A stretch of 64,000 nt of DNA from Nocardia puris (GTDB taxonomy: Bacteria; Actinomycetota; Actinomycetes; Mycobacteriales; Mycobacteriaceae), in the NCBI RefSeq assembly GCF_003315035.1, contig NZ_QNRE01000006.1, forward strand, positions 270,185-334,184, in the 5' to 3' direction. A program made the translations under genes and the position numbers. This document shows, piece after piece, positions 18,235 through 27,756 of this stretch. A model generated the notes under the pieces. The model searched no databases. It was given only the letters and a program-made list of their open reading frames with translations, and was not told where the DNA came from. Within the stretch, counting starts at the first letter, position 1. Each line of letters opens with the position of its first letter.

Positions 18235-19185
18235 ATGAACTCCGAGAAAGCAGGCCCCCTCGACGCGGCCGAGTTGGCGCGCCGCTTCGAGGAGCACCGC
18301 CCCTACCTGCGCAGGCTCGCCTACAGCACGCTGGGCAGCCTGTCCGACGCCGACGACGTGGTGCAGGAGGCGTGGCTGCGGTTGCAGCGACAGCACGAAG
18401 CCGGCGCGGTCGAGGGCATCGAGAATCTGCGGGCCTGGCTGAGCACCGTCACGGGGCGGCTCGCGCTGGATCACCTCGGGTCGGCGCGGGCGCGGCGCGA
18501 GCAGTACGTCGGGGAGTGGCTGCCGGAGCCGGAGATCACCACCTCCGACGATCCCGCCGATCGCGTCACGCAGGACGAGCGCGTCACCACCGCGCTGCTG
18601 GTGGTGCTCGAATCCCTTTCCCCCGCCGAGCGCACCGCGTTCGTGCTCCAGGACGTGTTCGGCATGAGCGGTCCCGAGGTGGCGCAGGTGGTGGGCCGCA
18701 CGCCGGCCGCCGTGCGCCAACTCGCCTCGCGTGCCCGCAAACGCGTGGAGGACGGCACTCCGCGCTTCCCCGCCTCACCCGCCGAACACGAGCGGGTGGT
18801 GTCGGCGTTCTCGCGGGCCTGGCGTTCGGGCGATCTGGACACCCTGCTCGGCGTGCTCGACGAGAACGTCGGCCTCACCGCCGACGGCGGTGGCAAGGTG
18901 CCCGCCGTCCGCAAGCCGGTGCACGGCGCGGAGATCGTGGCCAAGCTGCTGCTCGGCTGGTACCACGCGCCGTCGGCGCAGGGCGCGTGGAGCCGCTCGG
19001 TGCTGGTCAACGGCGAAGCCGGGTTGGTGGTGTTCGACGGCACCCACGTCGGCGTGTTCTCGTTCACCGTCGACGCGGGCCGCATCGTCGCCATCAACGT
19101 GGTGCGCAACCCGGACAAGCTGCGCGACCTGCCCACCGAGGGCGGACAGCCCTGGTTCCTCGATCAGGACGCGCCGGAGGCCTGA
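18235..19185 (+). CDS. ECF sigma factor with C-terminal SnoaL-like domain (SigJ/ECF41 type)
   Basis: A 316-residue sigma factor. Region 2 (LRRLAYSTLGSLSDADDVVQEAWLR) occupies residues 20-90 and region 4 (LSPAERTAFVLQDVFGMSGPEVAQVV) residues 125-180. The C-terminal 130 residues form an NTF2/SnoaL-like domain. In this ECF group the extra domain controls activity and no classical anti-sigma gene is needed; none is adjacent. Start at the ATG after GAAACGG. Its last 22 bases overlap the convergent ald gene. Confidence 0.9.
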   Translation: MNSEKAGPLDAAELARRFEEHRPYLRRLAYSTLGSLSDADDVVQEAWLRLQRQHEAGAVEGIENLRAWLSTVTGRLALDHLGSARARREQYVGEWLPEPEITTSDDPADRVTQDERVTTALLVVLESLSPAERTAFVLQDVFGMSGPEVAQVVGRTPAAVRQLASRARKRVEDGTPRFPASPAEHERVVSAFSRAWRSGDLDTLLGVLDENVGLTADGGGKVPAVRKPVHGAEIVAKLLLGWYHAPSAQGAWSRSVLVNGEAGLVVFDGTHVGVFSFTVDAGRIVAINVVRNPDKLRDLPTEGGQPWFLDQDAPEA

Positions 19186-20279
19186 GCGGCCACCGGATAG
19201 CCGTGGGCGGCGGCGACCTCCCTGGACAGGAGTTCGCCGGCGCCGGCGGTGAGCCCGCGCGCCAGGTCGGGGTGGGTGACGCACGCCGCCTGCCAGCCCT
19301 GGTCGGCGATCGCGCGCACGTACGGCAGGGTGGCGTTGGTGAGCGCCACCGTCGCCGTGTGCGGGACGGCGCCCGGCATGTTCGCGACGCAGTAATACAG
19401 CGAATCCGCCACGCGGTAGGTCGGATTCGCGTGCGTCGTCGGCCGCGATCCCTCGAAGCATCCGCCCTGATCGATGGCGATGTCGACCAGCACCGAGCCC
19501 GGCCGCATCCCGGCCACCATCTCCTCGGTGACCAGTTTCGGCGCCCGCGCGCCGGGCACCAGCACCGATCCGATGACGAGATCCGCGCCGAGCACAGCCT
19601 TCTCCACCTCGGCGGCGTTGGACGACACCGTGGTGATCCGGCTGTGGAAGCGGGCGTCGAGTTCCCGCAGCCGCACCGGATTGGTGTCGAGCACCGTCAC
19701 CCGCGCGCCCATGCCCGACGCCACCGACGCGGCGCTGCTGCCCACGACGCCGCCGCCGATCACCACCACCTCGGCGGGCCGCACCCCCGGCACCCCGCCG
19801 AGCAGCACGCCCGACCCGCCGAGCGGCGCCATCAGGTGGTAAGCGCCCACCTGGGGCGCGAGCTTGCCCGCGACCTCGCTCATCGGCGCGAGCAACGGCA
19901 GCGATCCGTCGGCGGCGCGCACCGTCTCGTAGGCGATGGCGGTGACTCCCGACGACAGGATGGCGTCGGTGCACTCCTTCGACGCCGCCAAGTGCAGATA
20001 GGTGAACAGCACCTGGTCGCGGCGCATCCGCGAATACTCCGGCGCGATGGGCTCTTTCACCTTCAACACCAAATCGGCCGTGCCCCACACCACGTCCGCG
20101 TCCGGGGCAAGTTCCGCCCCGGACGCGGCGTAGGCGCCGTCGCCGAAACCCGACCCGACGCCCGCCGCCGACTCGACCACCACTGCGTGGCCGTGGCGCA
20201 CCAGTTCCCCGGCCCCCGCCGGGGTGAGCGCCACCCGAAACTCCTGCTCTTTGACCTCCCGTGGTACTCCGATCCTCAT
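19164..20279 (-). CDS. ald: Alanine dehydrogenase
   Basis: A 371-residue NAD-dependent enzyme interconverting L-alanine and pyruvate plus ammonia. The N-terminus MRIGVPREVKEQEFRVALTP, the substrate lysine in LVLKVKEP, the His in YLHLAAS, the Rossmann VVIGGGVVGSSAA and the IDQGGCFE motif are all present. ATG at 20279 matches the family start. Monocistronic and convergent with the sigma factor gene. Confidence 0.96.
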   Translation of the reverse strand: MRIGVPREVKEQEFRVALTPAGAGELVRHGHAVVVESAAGVGSGFGDGAYAASGAELAPDADVVWGTADLVLKVKEPIAPEYSRMRRDQVLFTYLHLAASKECTDAILSSGVTAIAYETVRAADGSLPLLAPMSEVAGKLAPQVGAYHLMAPLGGSGVLLGGVPGVRPAEVVVIGGGVVGSSAASVASGMGARVTVLDTNPVRLRELDARFHSRITTVSSNAAEVEKAVLGADLVIGSVLVPGARAPKLVTEEMVAGMRPGSVLVDIAIDQGGCFEGSRPTTHANPTYRVADSLYYCVANMPGAVPHTATVALTNATLPYVRAIADQGWQAACVTHPDLARGLTAGAGELLSREVAAAHGYPVAAQASGAS

Positions 20280-20475
20280 ACCGCCATCGTCGCCCACCCA
20301 CTCGCGCTTGGCCACGACGGCGCGCGGGCGCCGCACCCCGGGAGCTGCGGCACCCCGGGGCAATCGCTTCCGCGCCACTTCGACTCCGTCGCGCGGCGTA
20401 CGTGAAACGGCCCCGGCCGTTCGACGCACGCGGGCCGCGCGGTGCCGGTTCGGCTCCGCCGGTTAGGTTGCCCCC

Positions 20476-20991
20476 ATGAGGATTGAGATCAGTGGCTTCG
20501 CGCCGGAGGTCGACGAGAGCGCGTGGCTGGCGCCGAACGCCACCGTGATCGGGCGCGTGCGCCTCGCGGGCGAGGTGAGCGTGTGGTACGGCGCCGTGCT
20601 GCGCGGCGATCTGGAGCAGATCAGCGTCGGAGCGCGCACCAACATCCAGGACGGATGCGTCCTGCACGCCGACCCCGGCTTCCCCCTCACCGTCGGCAGC
20701 GGGGTGTCGGTGGGGCACAACGCGATCCTGCACGGCTGCACCGTCGGCGACGATGTGCTGGTCGGCATGGGCGCCACCGTGCTCAACGGCGCGGTGATCG
20801 GCGCGGGCAGCCTGATCGCGGCGAACGCGCTGATCCCGGAGGGCGCGCAGATCCCGCCCGGTTCCCTCGTCGCCGGCGTGCCCGGCAAGGTGCGGCGCGA
20901 ACTGAGCGAGGCCGAGCGCGACGGCATCCGCCTCAACGGCGCGGTCTACCTGCACAACACGGCGAACCACCGGACCGCCAAGCAGGTGTGA
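20476..20991 (+). CDS. Gamma-carbonic-anhydrase-family left-handed beta-helix protein
   Basis: A 171-residue protein built of hexapeptide repeats (VSVWYGAVLRGD, IQDGCVLHAD, VSVGHNAILHGC). The three metal-binding histidines expected of a trimeric gamma-class fold lie in LHAD, GHNA and LHGC. A C-terminal helix packs outside the helix. Many such proteins lack measurable carbonic anhydrase activity, so the catalytic role is uncertain. Confidence 0.85.
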   Translation: MRIEISGFAPEVDESAWLAPNATVIGRVRLAGEVSVWYGAVLRGDLEQISVGARTNIQDGCVLHADPGFPLTVGSGVSVGHNAILHGCTVGDDVLVGMGATVLNGAVIGAGSLIAANALIPEGAQIPPGSLVAGVPGKVRRELSEAERDGIRLNGAVYLHNTANHRTAKQV

Positions 20992-21122
20992 TACATCGCA
21001 CACTGATCAAGTGTCCAACAGGAACGGCTGATAACATTTTGCCTGCATGCCCGCAGTTTCGCGGCCGCCGAAACCGGCCGCGCGACCGCGCGCATGATGC
21101 GTGACAGGCAGGAGGTATCACG

Positions 21123-21311
21123 GTGGCGTACGGGGAGAACAAGGGTATGCACCGGCCGAAGGGGCGGATCAGTGTGGCCGATATCGCGGCCCAACCGGGT
21201 GGAATAGAGGCGCTCCAGCGCCGCGTCCACGAATTACGTTCGCGGGGCGTCGATTTCGCCGCCAACGCGATCGAGAAGGAAATGGCGGACCTGGATCTGC
21301 CGCAGACGTAG
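21123..21311 (+). CDS. Small hypothetical protein
   Basis: A 62-residue protein with GTG start six bases after AGGAGG. The sequence is charged and helical in its second half (EALQRRVHELRSRGVDFAAN). No family recognised. The good ribosome-binding site and codon use favour a real gene. Confidence 0.55.
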   Translation: MAYGENKGMHRPKGRISVADIAAQPGGIEALQRRVHELRSRGVDFAANAIEKEMADLDLPQT

Positions 21312-21351
21312 GGAATCCACCGGCCGACGGGCGGTAGCATCACGGGTCGTC

Positions 21352-22236
21352 ATGGCCGACACGCGAAAGGCCCGCCCGCCCGGCGTCATCGACGTCGGTT
21401 TCGCCGCGCCGCCGGGACGGCCGCGCGGCGTCGAGGTGATCACCCTGCGCGAGTTGCGCGAACGCGCGCACCCGCGGCAGCTGTCGGCACCGCAGCGCCT
21501 GAGCTTTCACCTGCTCGTCGCCGTGTCCGAGGGCGCCGTGGCGCACGTGGTCGACTTCGAGACGCACCGCCTGGTGCCGGGCACCTGGTTGTGGGTGCGT
21601 CCCGAACAGGTGCACCAGTGGGGCGACGTGTCCGCCGCCGAGGGTGTCGCGGTGCTGTTCGAACCGGAATTCCCCGACCCGGCAACGGTTTCGGCCGCCG
21701 AACTCGACGATCGGTTCGCCGCCGCCCTGTTCCGGCCCGAACCCGCCGAGCACACGCTGCTGCGCACCACGGCGACCCTGCTCGCCTCCTCCGCCGCCGC
21801 GCCCGGTCCGCTGCCCGGCGACGCGCACGCCATGGCGTTGCGCGGCCTGCTGGCCGCGTTGCTGCTGCGCCTGCGGTTCGCCGCCCCAACACGGGCCGAG
21901 GGGGAACCGAACGACACCTTCCGCCGATTCCGCGACGCCGTCGAAGCCGGCTTCCGGCACTCCCATCGCGTGGCCGACTACGCCCACCGGCTCGGCTATT
22001 CGCCGCGCACGCTCAGTCGTGCCACCGCCGCGGCGACGGGCGTCTCGGCGAAGGAATTCATCGACCGGCGCGTGCTCCTGGAAGCCAAGCGCGTGCTCGC
22101 CCACACCGACCGCACCAGCGCCCAGGTGGCGACCGCGCTCGGATTCGACAGCCCCACCAACTTCACGAAGTTCTTCCGGCACCGGACGGGCCGCACGCCG
22201 ATCGCGTTCCGCGCGTCGCTGCGCGAGCCGGCGTGA
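21352..22236 (+). CDS. AraC-family transcriptional regulator
   Basis: A 294-residue regulator. The N-terminal half is a cupin-like ligand domain (FHLLVAVSEGAV, PGTWLWVRPEQVHQW) and the C-terminal 100 residues carry two helix-turn-helix motifs (VADYAHRLGYSPRTLSRAT and TSAQVATALGFDSPTNFTKFF). It lies 150 bases upstream of a SnoaL-like gene on the same strand and may control it. Confidence 0.9.
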   Translation: MADTRKARPPGVIDVGFAAPPGRPRGVEVITLRELRERAHPRQLSAPQRLSFHLLVAVSEGAVAHVVDFETHRLVPGTWLWVRPEQVHQWGDVSAAEGVAVLFEPEFPDPATVSAAELDDRFAAALFRPEPAEHTLLRTTATLLASSAAAPGPLPGDAHAMALRGLLAALLLRLRFAAPTRAEGEPNDTFRRFRDAVEAGFRHSHRVADYAHRLGYSPRTLSRATAAATGVSAKEFIDRRVLLEAKRVLAHTDRTSAQVATALGFDSPTNFTKFFRHRTGRTPIAFRASLREPA

Positions 22237-22392
22237 CGGCTGTCCGTTTTTCACCATCGGGCGACCTCGGGACACCTCGCCACCGACGCTCTCGATTCCT
22301 AATCTGAACAGGTATATCCGGTTCTTCACGCGATCGGATCGATCCCGGGTAGCGACCTACCCGACACAGAAGAACCCTCGAGAGGAACTCGC

Positions 22393-23148
22393 ATGACCCC
22401 CTTGGAAATCGTCGATACCGCGCTGACCGAGTTGTTCGGGGATCGCGATCCCGCGGCCGTGGACCGCTGGGTCGCCCCGGACTACCGCCAGCACAGCAGC
22501 CTGGCCGCGGACGGCCCGGATGCCTTGCGCACCCTGGTGGCGGGCCTGCCCGCGGACTTCCGCTACGAACGGGCGCGCATCCTCGCCGACGGCGACCTGG
22601 TCGCCGTGCACGGCACCTGGTACGGGTTCGGGCCGGTGCCGCTGGTCGGGTTCGACCTGTTCCGCGTCGCCGACGGCAAGCTCGCCGAGCACTGGGACGC
22701 GTTGACGCCCTTGGTGACTCCGACCGTCTCCGGCCGTTCGCAGACCGACGGCCCCACCGAGGTCACCGACCGGGCCGCGACCGAAGCCAATCGCGCGCTG
22801 GTCGCCGACTTCGCCGACAAGGTCTTCGTCGGCGCGGACTACAGCGTGCTCACCGACTACATCTCCACCGAACAGTACGACCAGCACAATCCCGAAGCGG
22901 CCGACGGGCTCGACGGTTTCGCCGCGGCGACCGCCGGGTGGGCGAGCCAGGGGAAGAACCTCGTCTACAAGCAGGTGCACCGGATCGTGGCCGACGGTGC
23001 GTTCGTCCTGGTGCAGTCCGAGGGTGAATTCGGCGTTCCCGCGGCGTATTACGACCTCTTCCGCGTCGCGGACGGCAAGATCGTCGAGCACTGGGACGTG
23101 ATCGCCCCGATCCCCGGAGACCTCCCGCACGGCAATGGGATGTTCTGA
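22393..23148 (+). CDS. Protein with two tandem SnoaL-like domains
   Basis: A 251-residue cytoplasmic protein made of two homologous halves. Each has an alpha+beta cone with a pocket and ends with a near-identical strand (DLFRVADGKLAEHWD at about residue 92 and DLFRVADGKIVEHWD at about residue 222). Single-domain relatives include polyketide cyclases and steroid isomerases. Two fused copies would form an intramolecular dimer. The enzymatic role is unknown. GAGGAA ribosome-binding site; lies between AraC and TetR regulators. Confidence 0.85.
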   Translation: MTPLEIVDTALTELFGDRDPAAVDRWVAPDYRQHSSLAADGPDALRTLVAGLPADFRYERARILADGDLVAVHGTWYGFGPVPLVGFDLFRVADGKLAEHWDALTPLVTPTVSGRSQTDGPTEVTDRAATEANRALVADFADKVFVGADYSVLTDYISTEQYDQHNPEAADGLDGFAAATAGWASQGKNLVYKQVHRIVADGAFVLVQSEGEFGVPAAYYDLFRVADGKIVEHWDVIAPIPGDLPHGNGMF

Positions 23149-23245
23149 GGACGTGCTGGGGCGCCGGTGAAATAATGAGCGTTCGACACCCGCACCGTCG
23201 CGGACGCCCTCCGGCGCGGGCCCCGCGCGAACGACTGGAGACCCG

Positions 23246-23869
23246 ATGCCCACCGTCTCGTCCATGCTCCAGCGCATCCTGGACAAACCGGTCACCGACG
23301 GCGAGAAACTCCTGGAAAGCGCCCTGTCGGCCTTCCTGGACTTCGGGATCAAGCGCACCAGCATGGGCGAGATCGCGCGCCGCGCCGGCATCAGCCCGGC
23401 TACCCTCTACCGGCGCTACGAATCCAAGAACGACCTGGTGGAGGCCGTGAGCCTGCGGGAGGCGCAGCGGTTCGTCGCCGAGATCGACCTGCGGGTGCGC
23501 ACCGTCGACGGGGCCGAGGACCAGCTGGTCGAGATCTTCGTCGCGTTCATCACCTCGATGGCCACCAACGCGCTGCTGAGCAGGCTGCTGCGCACCGAAC
23601 CCGACCTCATCCTGCCCCGGCTCACCACCGAGGGCGGGCCCATCCTCGCCGTCGGCCGCGCCTACCTGGCCGACAAACTGCGCGAGCTGCGGCCCGGCGA
23701 CACCGACTTCGACCCCGACCTGGTCGCCGAGATCATGGCGCGCTTGGCCCTGTCCCTGGCCTTGACCCCGGACGGGTTGATCCCGCTGGGCGATCCGGAG
23801 GCGGGGCGGGAGTTCGCCCGGCGGACATTGCTGCCGATGGTGGGGGTGCGCGCGGGGGTGCAGGCGTAG
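23246..23869 (+). CDS. TetR/AcrR-family regulator
   Basis: A 207-residue repressor-type protein. The N-terminal helix-turn-helix is clear (LDFGIKRTSMGEIARRAGISPATLYRRYESKNDL is split over residues 30-65). The C-terminal helices form the ligand domain. It follows the two-domain SnoaL-like gene on the same strand. Confidence 0.88.
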   Translation: MPTVSSMLQRILDKPVTDGEKLLESALSAFLDFGIKRTSMGEIARRAGISPATLYRRYESKNDLVEAVSLREAQRFVAEIDLRVRTVDGAEDQLVEIFVAFITSMATNALLSRLLRTEPDLILPRLTTEGGPILAVGRAYLADKLRELRPGDTDFDPDLVAEIMARLALSLALTPDGLIPLGDPEAGREFARRTLLPMVGVRAGVQA

Positions 23870-24073
23870 GAAGTTCGGCCGGCTCGGACGCGCCTCCCGC
23901 AGGCTGACGAGCTTGTGCGACCGATCGCCCGCGCCGGTTTCGCACGTGTACGCCGCGGGTGGGATCGAGTCTGATTGCCGCCACCGTACCGGCACCGCCG
24001 GCATCTCGCGGAGCGGCAAACCCTCGAGCGGCGCGTGACTTGTCGGCCGAAAAGAATCTGGTCGCGCTGCGCC

Positions 24074-26044
24074 TCAGTGGACAGGCGCGGGCGGCAGTCC
24101 GAAGGCGGCCGAGACCAAGGTGTCGAGATGGGCACGCGTATCGGCGTCCGGGGTGCGGGGGCCGTCGGTGAGTTCGGCTCCGAGAGCGGCGATTTCGGCG
24201 CCGAGGGGCGTGGTGGGGTCGGGCAGCGGAAGGCGGGCGACGTACTGGGTGATCCAGCGGCGGCGGCCCGAGTAGAGGCGGTTGCCGCAGACGGTGTCGT
24301 AGAAACGCAGGCCGAGTGCGGAATTGGCGACCGCGATCAAGAGGTGGGCGAGGTGGTCGGGATCCGGTGTGGCGAGGGCGAGATCGGCGAAGGAGATCCA
24401 GTAGCAGTCGCCGTTGACCACCGCGCCCGAGCGGTCCAGCGCGAACCGTGGGCGGTCGCTGATGTCGGGGAACACGACCTTCGGCACCCGCCACAGGTTG
24501 GGGCGCTGGGGAACCCAGATCTCGAACCATTCGCGGCCGCTGCCGGTGAGGTACTCGCGTGCCGCCAAAGTGCTCTCGTTCTTGCGCAGATAGGCTGCGG
24601 CCCTCGGGAATTCGCGCAAGTCGATCGGCACCCGCCTGGCCGAGTTGGTGTCGTAGGGGTAGAGCACACGCGTGTCGGTGGCGCGCGTGATCCGCCACGG
24701 GGACAGGTCGCGATGGGTCAGCAGTGCGAGCAGCAGCTCCGGTTCCGGTCGCGGCCGCACCCGTGCCCACCCATCGGAGATGAACACGCGATCGGCGGTC
24801 GTCTTGATACCCACCCGAATTCGCCCCACCTCCCCGAAGGTTCGCCACGTCGACGCCGCCACCCGCGCCAACCACGCGTCCACACTGGGACTCGACATCC
24901 GCCACGATGAATATGCCTCGCCTCCTTGGCTGTTCACGGCATCACCGGCGCGGGCGTCCACACTCGCGATCCGCGAGATCCTGCCCGACGTGGTCGCACC
25001 GGCGCGGGCGCCCGCCGAACCGGTCGGCGGCTTCTGCCGACTCGACCGAGCGCCATGCGAGGCTTCGCGGGTGGCATCGAGCGTGTCCGCTGCGCCCGGT
25101 ACGTTCGGCGAATTCGGCTCGTGTGCCAGAACTTCGGCGCGAACGCGTCCCGGCGATGGTTCGCCGTTCCCCCCGGTCTCCCGCCGCGGCGGCGTTCTCG
25201 TGTGCGCCCGTTTTGTGGCGCCCGTCGACAAGGTCCCGACTTCGATCGCGAACGTGCGCCCGTCGTGGCGGACGAGGCGGTCCTCGTCGCCGAGAAGCGC
25301 TTCGAAAAGGTCTGATCCGTCGTGCTTCTCGTCAGAGGGGGTTTCGTAGGCCGAGACGTGACGGCAGGGTCCGGCGGCCGGGGCGCGGGTGGCGATGGTG
25401 ACGGCCGGTAGGACGGCGGCGGTGAAGAGTTTGGTGTCGCCCAAGTCGTAAAGCTCCACCGGCGACAACTCCGTGAGCAGGATCGAGCGGATGTTCGCTC
25501 CCGCCTTGGTGGTGAGAAACCGGTTGGCGCACAACAACCCCAGCGCGCCGCCCGGACCGAGCAGCCGGGGCGCGACCGCGACGAACGGGTGCGTGAGATC
25601 GATGCGCCCGCGCAACCCGAACCGCTTGCTCAACAGCTGAGCGGTGGCACCGCCCAGCTGCTGGGTCCGCACGTACGGCGGGTTGGTGATGATCACGTCG
25701 AACGAACCCGGCGCGAGATCGTCGGCGTCGGTGAGGAAATCCCCTGCGCGCCACTCGGCCTCGACGCCGAGCCGTTCCGCGCGCGCGGCCGCCTCGGCCA
25801 GACCGGACTCGTCCAGGTCGTAGCCGACGAGTTCGAGTCGCGCGCCCGGCCGCCGCGCCGCCACCTCCCGGTGCACGGCGAGCAGCAGCTCCCCGTCACC
25901 GCAGGCCGGGTCGAGCACCCGCAGCGTCGCGCCGCGCGCGGCGTGGGTGAGCACCCGTTGCGCGAGGAAACGCGCCAGCGCGGGCGGCGTGTAGTGCCGC
26001 CCGTGCCGTTTGCGCTCCCGCGCCGTATCGGCCCGCGCACCCAT
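24074..26044 (-). CDS. Eco57I-like N6-adenine DNA methyltransferase, orphan
   Basis: A 656-residue methyltransferase. Motif X/RHYTPP is at residue 17, SAM motif I LDPACGDGE at 44-52, and catalytic motif IV NPPY at 121-124, which marks adenine N6 methylation. Residues about 400-640 resemble a target-recognition region. Residues about 278-385 form a low-complexity Arg/Ser/Thr/Ala-rich insert that splits the methylase core from the recognition part. No nuclease motif or restriction gene is seen nearby. ATG at 26044. Confidence 0.82.
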   Translation of the reverse strand: MGARADTARERKRHGRHYTPPALARFLAQRVLTHAARGATLRVLDPACGDGELLLAVHREVAARRPGARLELVGYDLDESGLAEAAARAERLGVEAEWRAGDFLTDADDLAPGSFDVIITNPPYVRTQQLGGATAQLLSKRFGLRGRIDLTHPFVAVAPRLLGPGGALGLLCANRFLTTKAGANIRSILLTELSPVELYDLGDTKLFTAAVLPAVTIATRAPAAGPCRHVSAYETPSDEKHDGSDLFEALLGDEDRLVRHDGRTFAIEVGTLSTGATKRAHTRTPPRRETGGNGEPSPGRVRAEVLAHEPNSPNVPGAADTLDATREASHGARSSRQKPPTGSAGARAGATTSGRISRIASVDARAGDAVNSQGGEAYSSWRMSSPSVDAWLARVAASTWRTFGEVGRIRVGIKTTADRVFISDGWARVRPRPEPELLLALLTHRDLSPWRITRATDTRVLYPYDTNSARRVPIDLREFPRAAAYLRKNESTLAAREYLTGSGREWFEIWVPQRPNLWRVPKVVFPDISDRPRFALDRSGAVVNGDCYWISFADLALATPDPDHLAHLLIAVANSALGLRFYDTVCGNRLYSGRRRWITQYVARLPLPDPTTPLGAEIAALGAELTDGPRTPDADTRAHLDTLVSAAFGLPPAPVH

Positions 26045-26061
26045 GGGAGGATTCTGCCCCG

Positions 26062-27756
26062 TCAGTGCACCGCGGACGGGCTGATACGCGTTTGTGGCGC
26101 GCGCGTCGCCCGCCGACCGGCGAAGCGGCGCATGAGGGGCGCGTCCACCCAGTGGTAGACCGCCGCTGCGGCCAGCGTCGAGAGCACCAGGCACAGCGCG
26201 GCGATCCCGGCCCACCCCAGCGGGCCGAATTGCCTGCCGCCCACCACCAGCCTGGTCACCAGCACCATCACCGGGAACTGCATGAGATAGAAGGCGAACG
26301 AGATATTGCCGAACCACACCATGCGCGGCGAGGAGTTGAGCCCGCGCACGCCCGCGAGGTCGCGCGCGGCCAGCGTCGCGATCACCGCCGTCATCGGAGC
26401 CAGCAACAGCGCCGACATCTTGTAGTTCACCGGCACCACCCACGTCGCGGCGTAGGCGGCGACCAGCGCCAGCATCGGCGGGGCGAGCCGGGTGTTGCGC
26501 CACCGCCCTTCCAGCACCAGCCGCGCCGCCAGCACACCGAGGAAGAATTCGGGCAACCGCGAGAGCGGGAAGATGTAGCTGAGCCAGTACGACGGCGACA
26601 CCGGGATATCGGGTTGCGCGAACCACGCGGGCGAGGCGTGCAGCGTGAAGAACGGCGAGTCGTCACCCGGAACCAGCCGCGGCGCAAAGGCATTCGCGAT
26701 GCCCTTGGGTCCGGGCACCCACAGGTAGTAGGCGGTGTGGAGCGCGACAATCGCGAGCAGCAGCACCCCCGTCACGAGCAGCACGCGCTCCGGCCGCACC
26801 CGGCGCACGAGCGGCAGCAGCAGCGGAAAGCTCAGGTAGAACAGGATTTCCGCGCCCAGCGACCACGCGGGCACGTTGAGCCCGCCGACCGTCGACCACT
26901 TCGGCACCCAGGTGTGCACCAGCGCCAGATTCGGCACCCACACCACCGCCCGCGACAGCGGCACGCTCGCCACAACGATGAACGCGAGCGCCGCGACGAG
27001 ATGTGTCGGATAGATCTTCAGCACCCGCCGCCAGTAGAACCACCGCACCGAACCGCCCGGCCGGAACGACCAGTAGATGATGAACCCCGACAGCACGAAG
27101 AAGAACGTCACCCCGGCCGCCCCGAGCTGCATCGGCATCACCTGGTGCACCTGCCGGAACAGCTCGGACTTCTGGAACGGGTAGACCGGCAGAAACACCA
27201 AGGCGTGCAACACGAACACCGCGAACGCCGCCCACCACCGGGCACCCGTGAGCGAGGGCAGCGCGGGCCGGGTGCGGTCGATCTCCTCTTGGGCGGCCAT
27301 ACCCCCGGCCGAATCCGGGAGCACGCCGACCCCGGACGCACCGAGCCCGGGCGGGCCGACCCCGGGGCAGACCTCGGGCGAGCTAGCCCCGGGCGCGCCG
27401 ACCTCAGCCGCCCCCACCACGGACTCGCCCGCCACGGACGTGCCAGCCACGGACGCGCCCGCTTCAGCCGCGCCGACCACGGGCGGGCATACCTTGGGCG
27501 CACCCACCTCGGACGCGCCAACCCAGGATGTGCCGCCCCCGAGCGAGTCCGCCCCGGGCGAGCCCGCCACGGACGCGCCCACCTCACACGGGCCGACCCG
27601 AGACACGCCGACCCTGGGCGAACCGACCTCAGGTACGCCGCCCCCGGGCGAGCCGACCTCGGACGCGCCCACCTCAGGCGCGCCGCCCCCGGGCGGGCAT
27701 ACCTTGGGCGAGCCAACCCCGGATACACCGACGCGCACGTCCGGCGAGGTCGTCAT
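26062..27756 (-). CDS. Acyltransferase-3 family membrane protein with N-terminal repeat tract
   Basis: A 564-residue protein. Residues 1-150 are about 25 pentameric repeats of type (A/S)(P/S)EVG. From residue 160 the acyltransferase-3 domain starts (RPALPSLTGARWWAAF) and has about ten membrane helices, with FFFVLSGFI and AWSLGAEILFYL. The family O-acylates cell-envelope sugars or antibiotics. The ATG at 27756 overlaps the upstream SGNH gene's stop (ATGA), supporting the long start; an internal ATG at 27300 would give a repeat-free protein. Confidence 0.85.
   Translation of the reverse strand: MTTSPDVRVGVSGVGSPKVCPPGGGAPEVGASEVGSPGGGVPEVGSPRVGVSRVGPCEVGASVAGSPGADSLGGGTSWVGASEVGAPKVCPPVVGAAEAGASVAGTSVAGESVVGAAEVGAPGASSPEVCPGVGPPGLGASGVGVLPDSAGGMAAQEEIDRTRPALPSLTGARWWAAFAVFVLHALVFLPVYPFQKSELFRQVHQVMPMQLGAAGVTFFFVLSGFIIYWSFRPGGSVRWFYWRRVLKIYPTHLVAALAFIVVASVPLSRAVVWVPNLALVHTWVPKWSTVGGLNVPAWSLGAEILFYLSFPLLLPLVRRVRPERVLLVTGVLLLAIVALHTAYYLWVPGPKGIANAFAPRLVPGDDSPFFTLHASPAWFAQPDIPVSPSYWLSYIFPLSRLPEFFLGVLAARLVLEGRWRNTRLAPPMLALVAAYAATWVVPVNYKMSALLLAPMTAVIATLAARDLAGVRGLNSSPRMVWFGNISFAFYLMQFPVMVLVTRLVVGGRQFGPLGWAGIAALCLVLSTLAAAAVYHWVDAPLMRRFAGRRATRAPQTRISPSAVH
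27336..27723. repeat. Degenerate 15-bp tandem repeats inside the acyltransferase gene
   Basis: About 26 imperfect copies of a 15-bp unit encode the pentameric tract. They keep all three minus-strand frames and the plus strand open over the block. One plus-strand frame reads as A(D/N)Lxx-like pentapeptides (RADLG, RAHLR, RAYLG). Confidence 0.8.
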
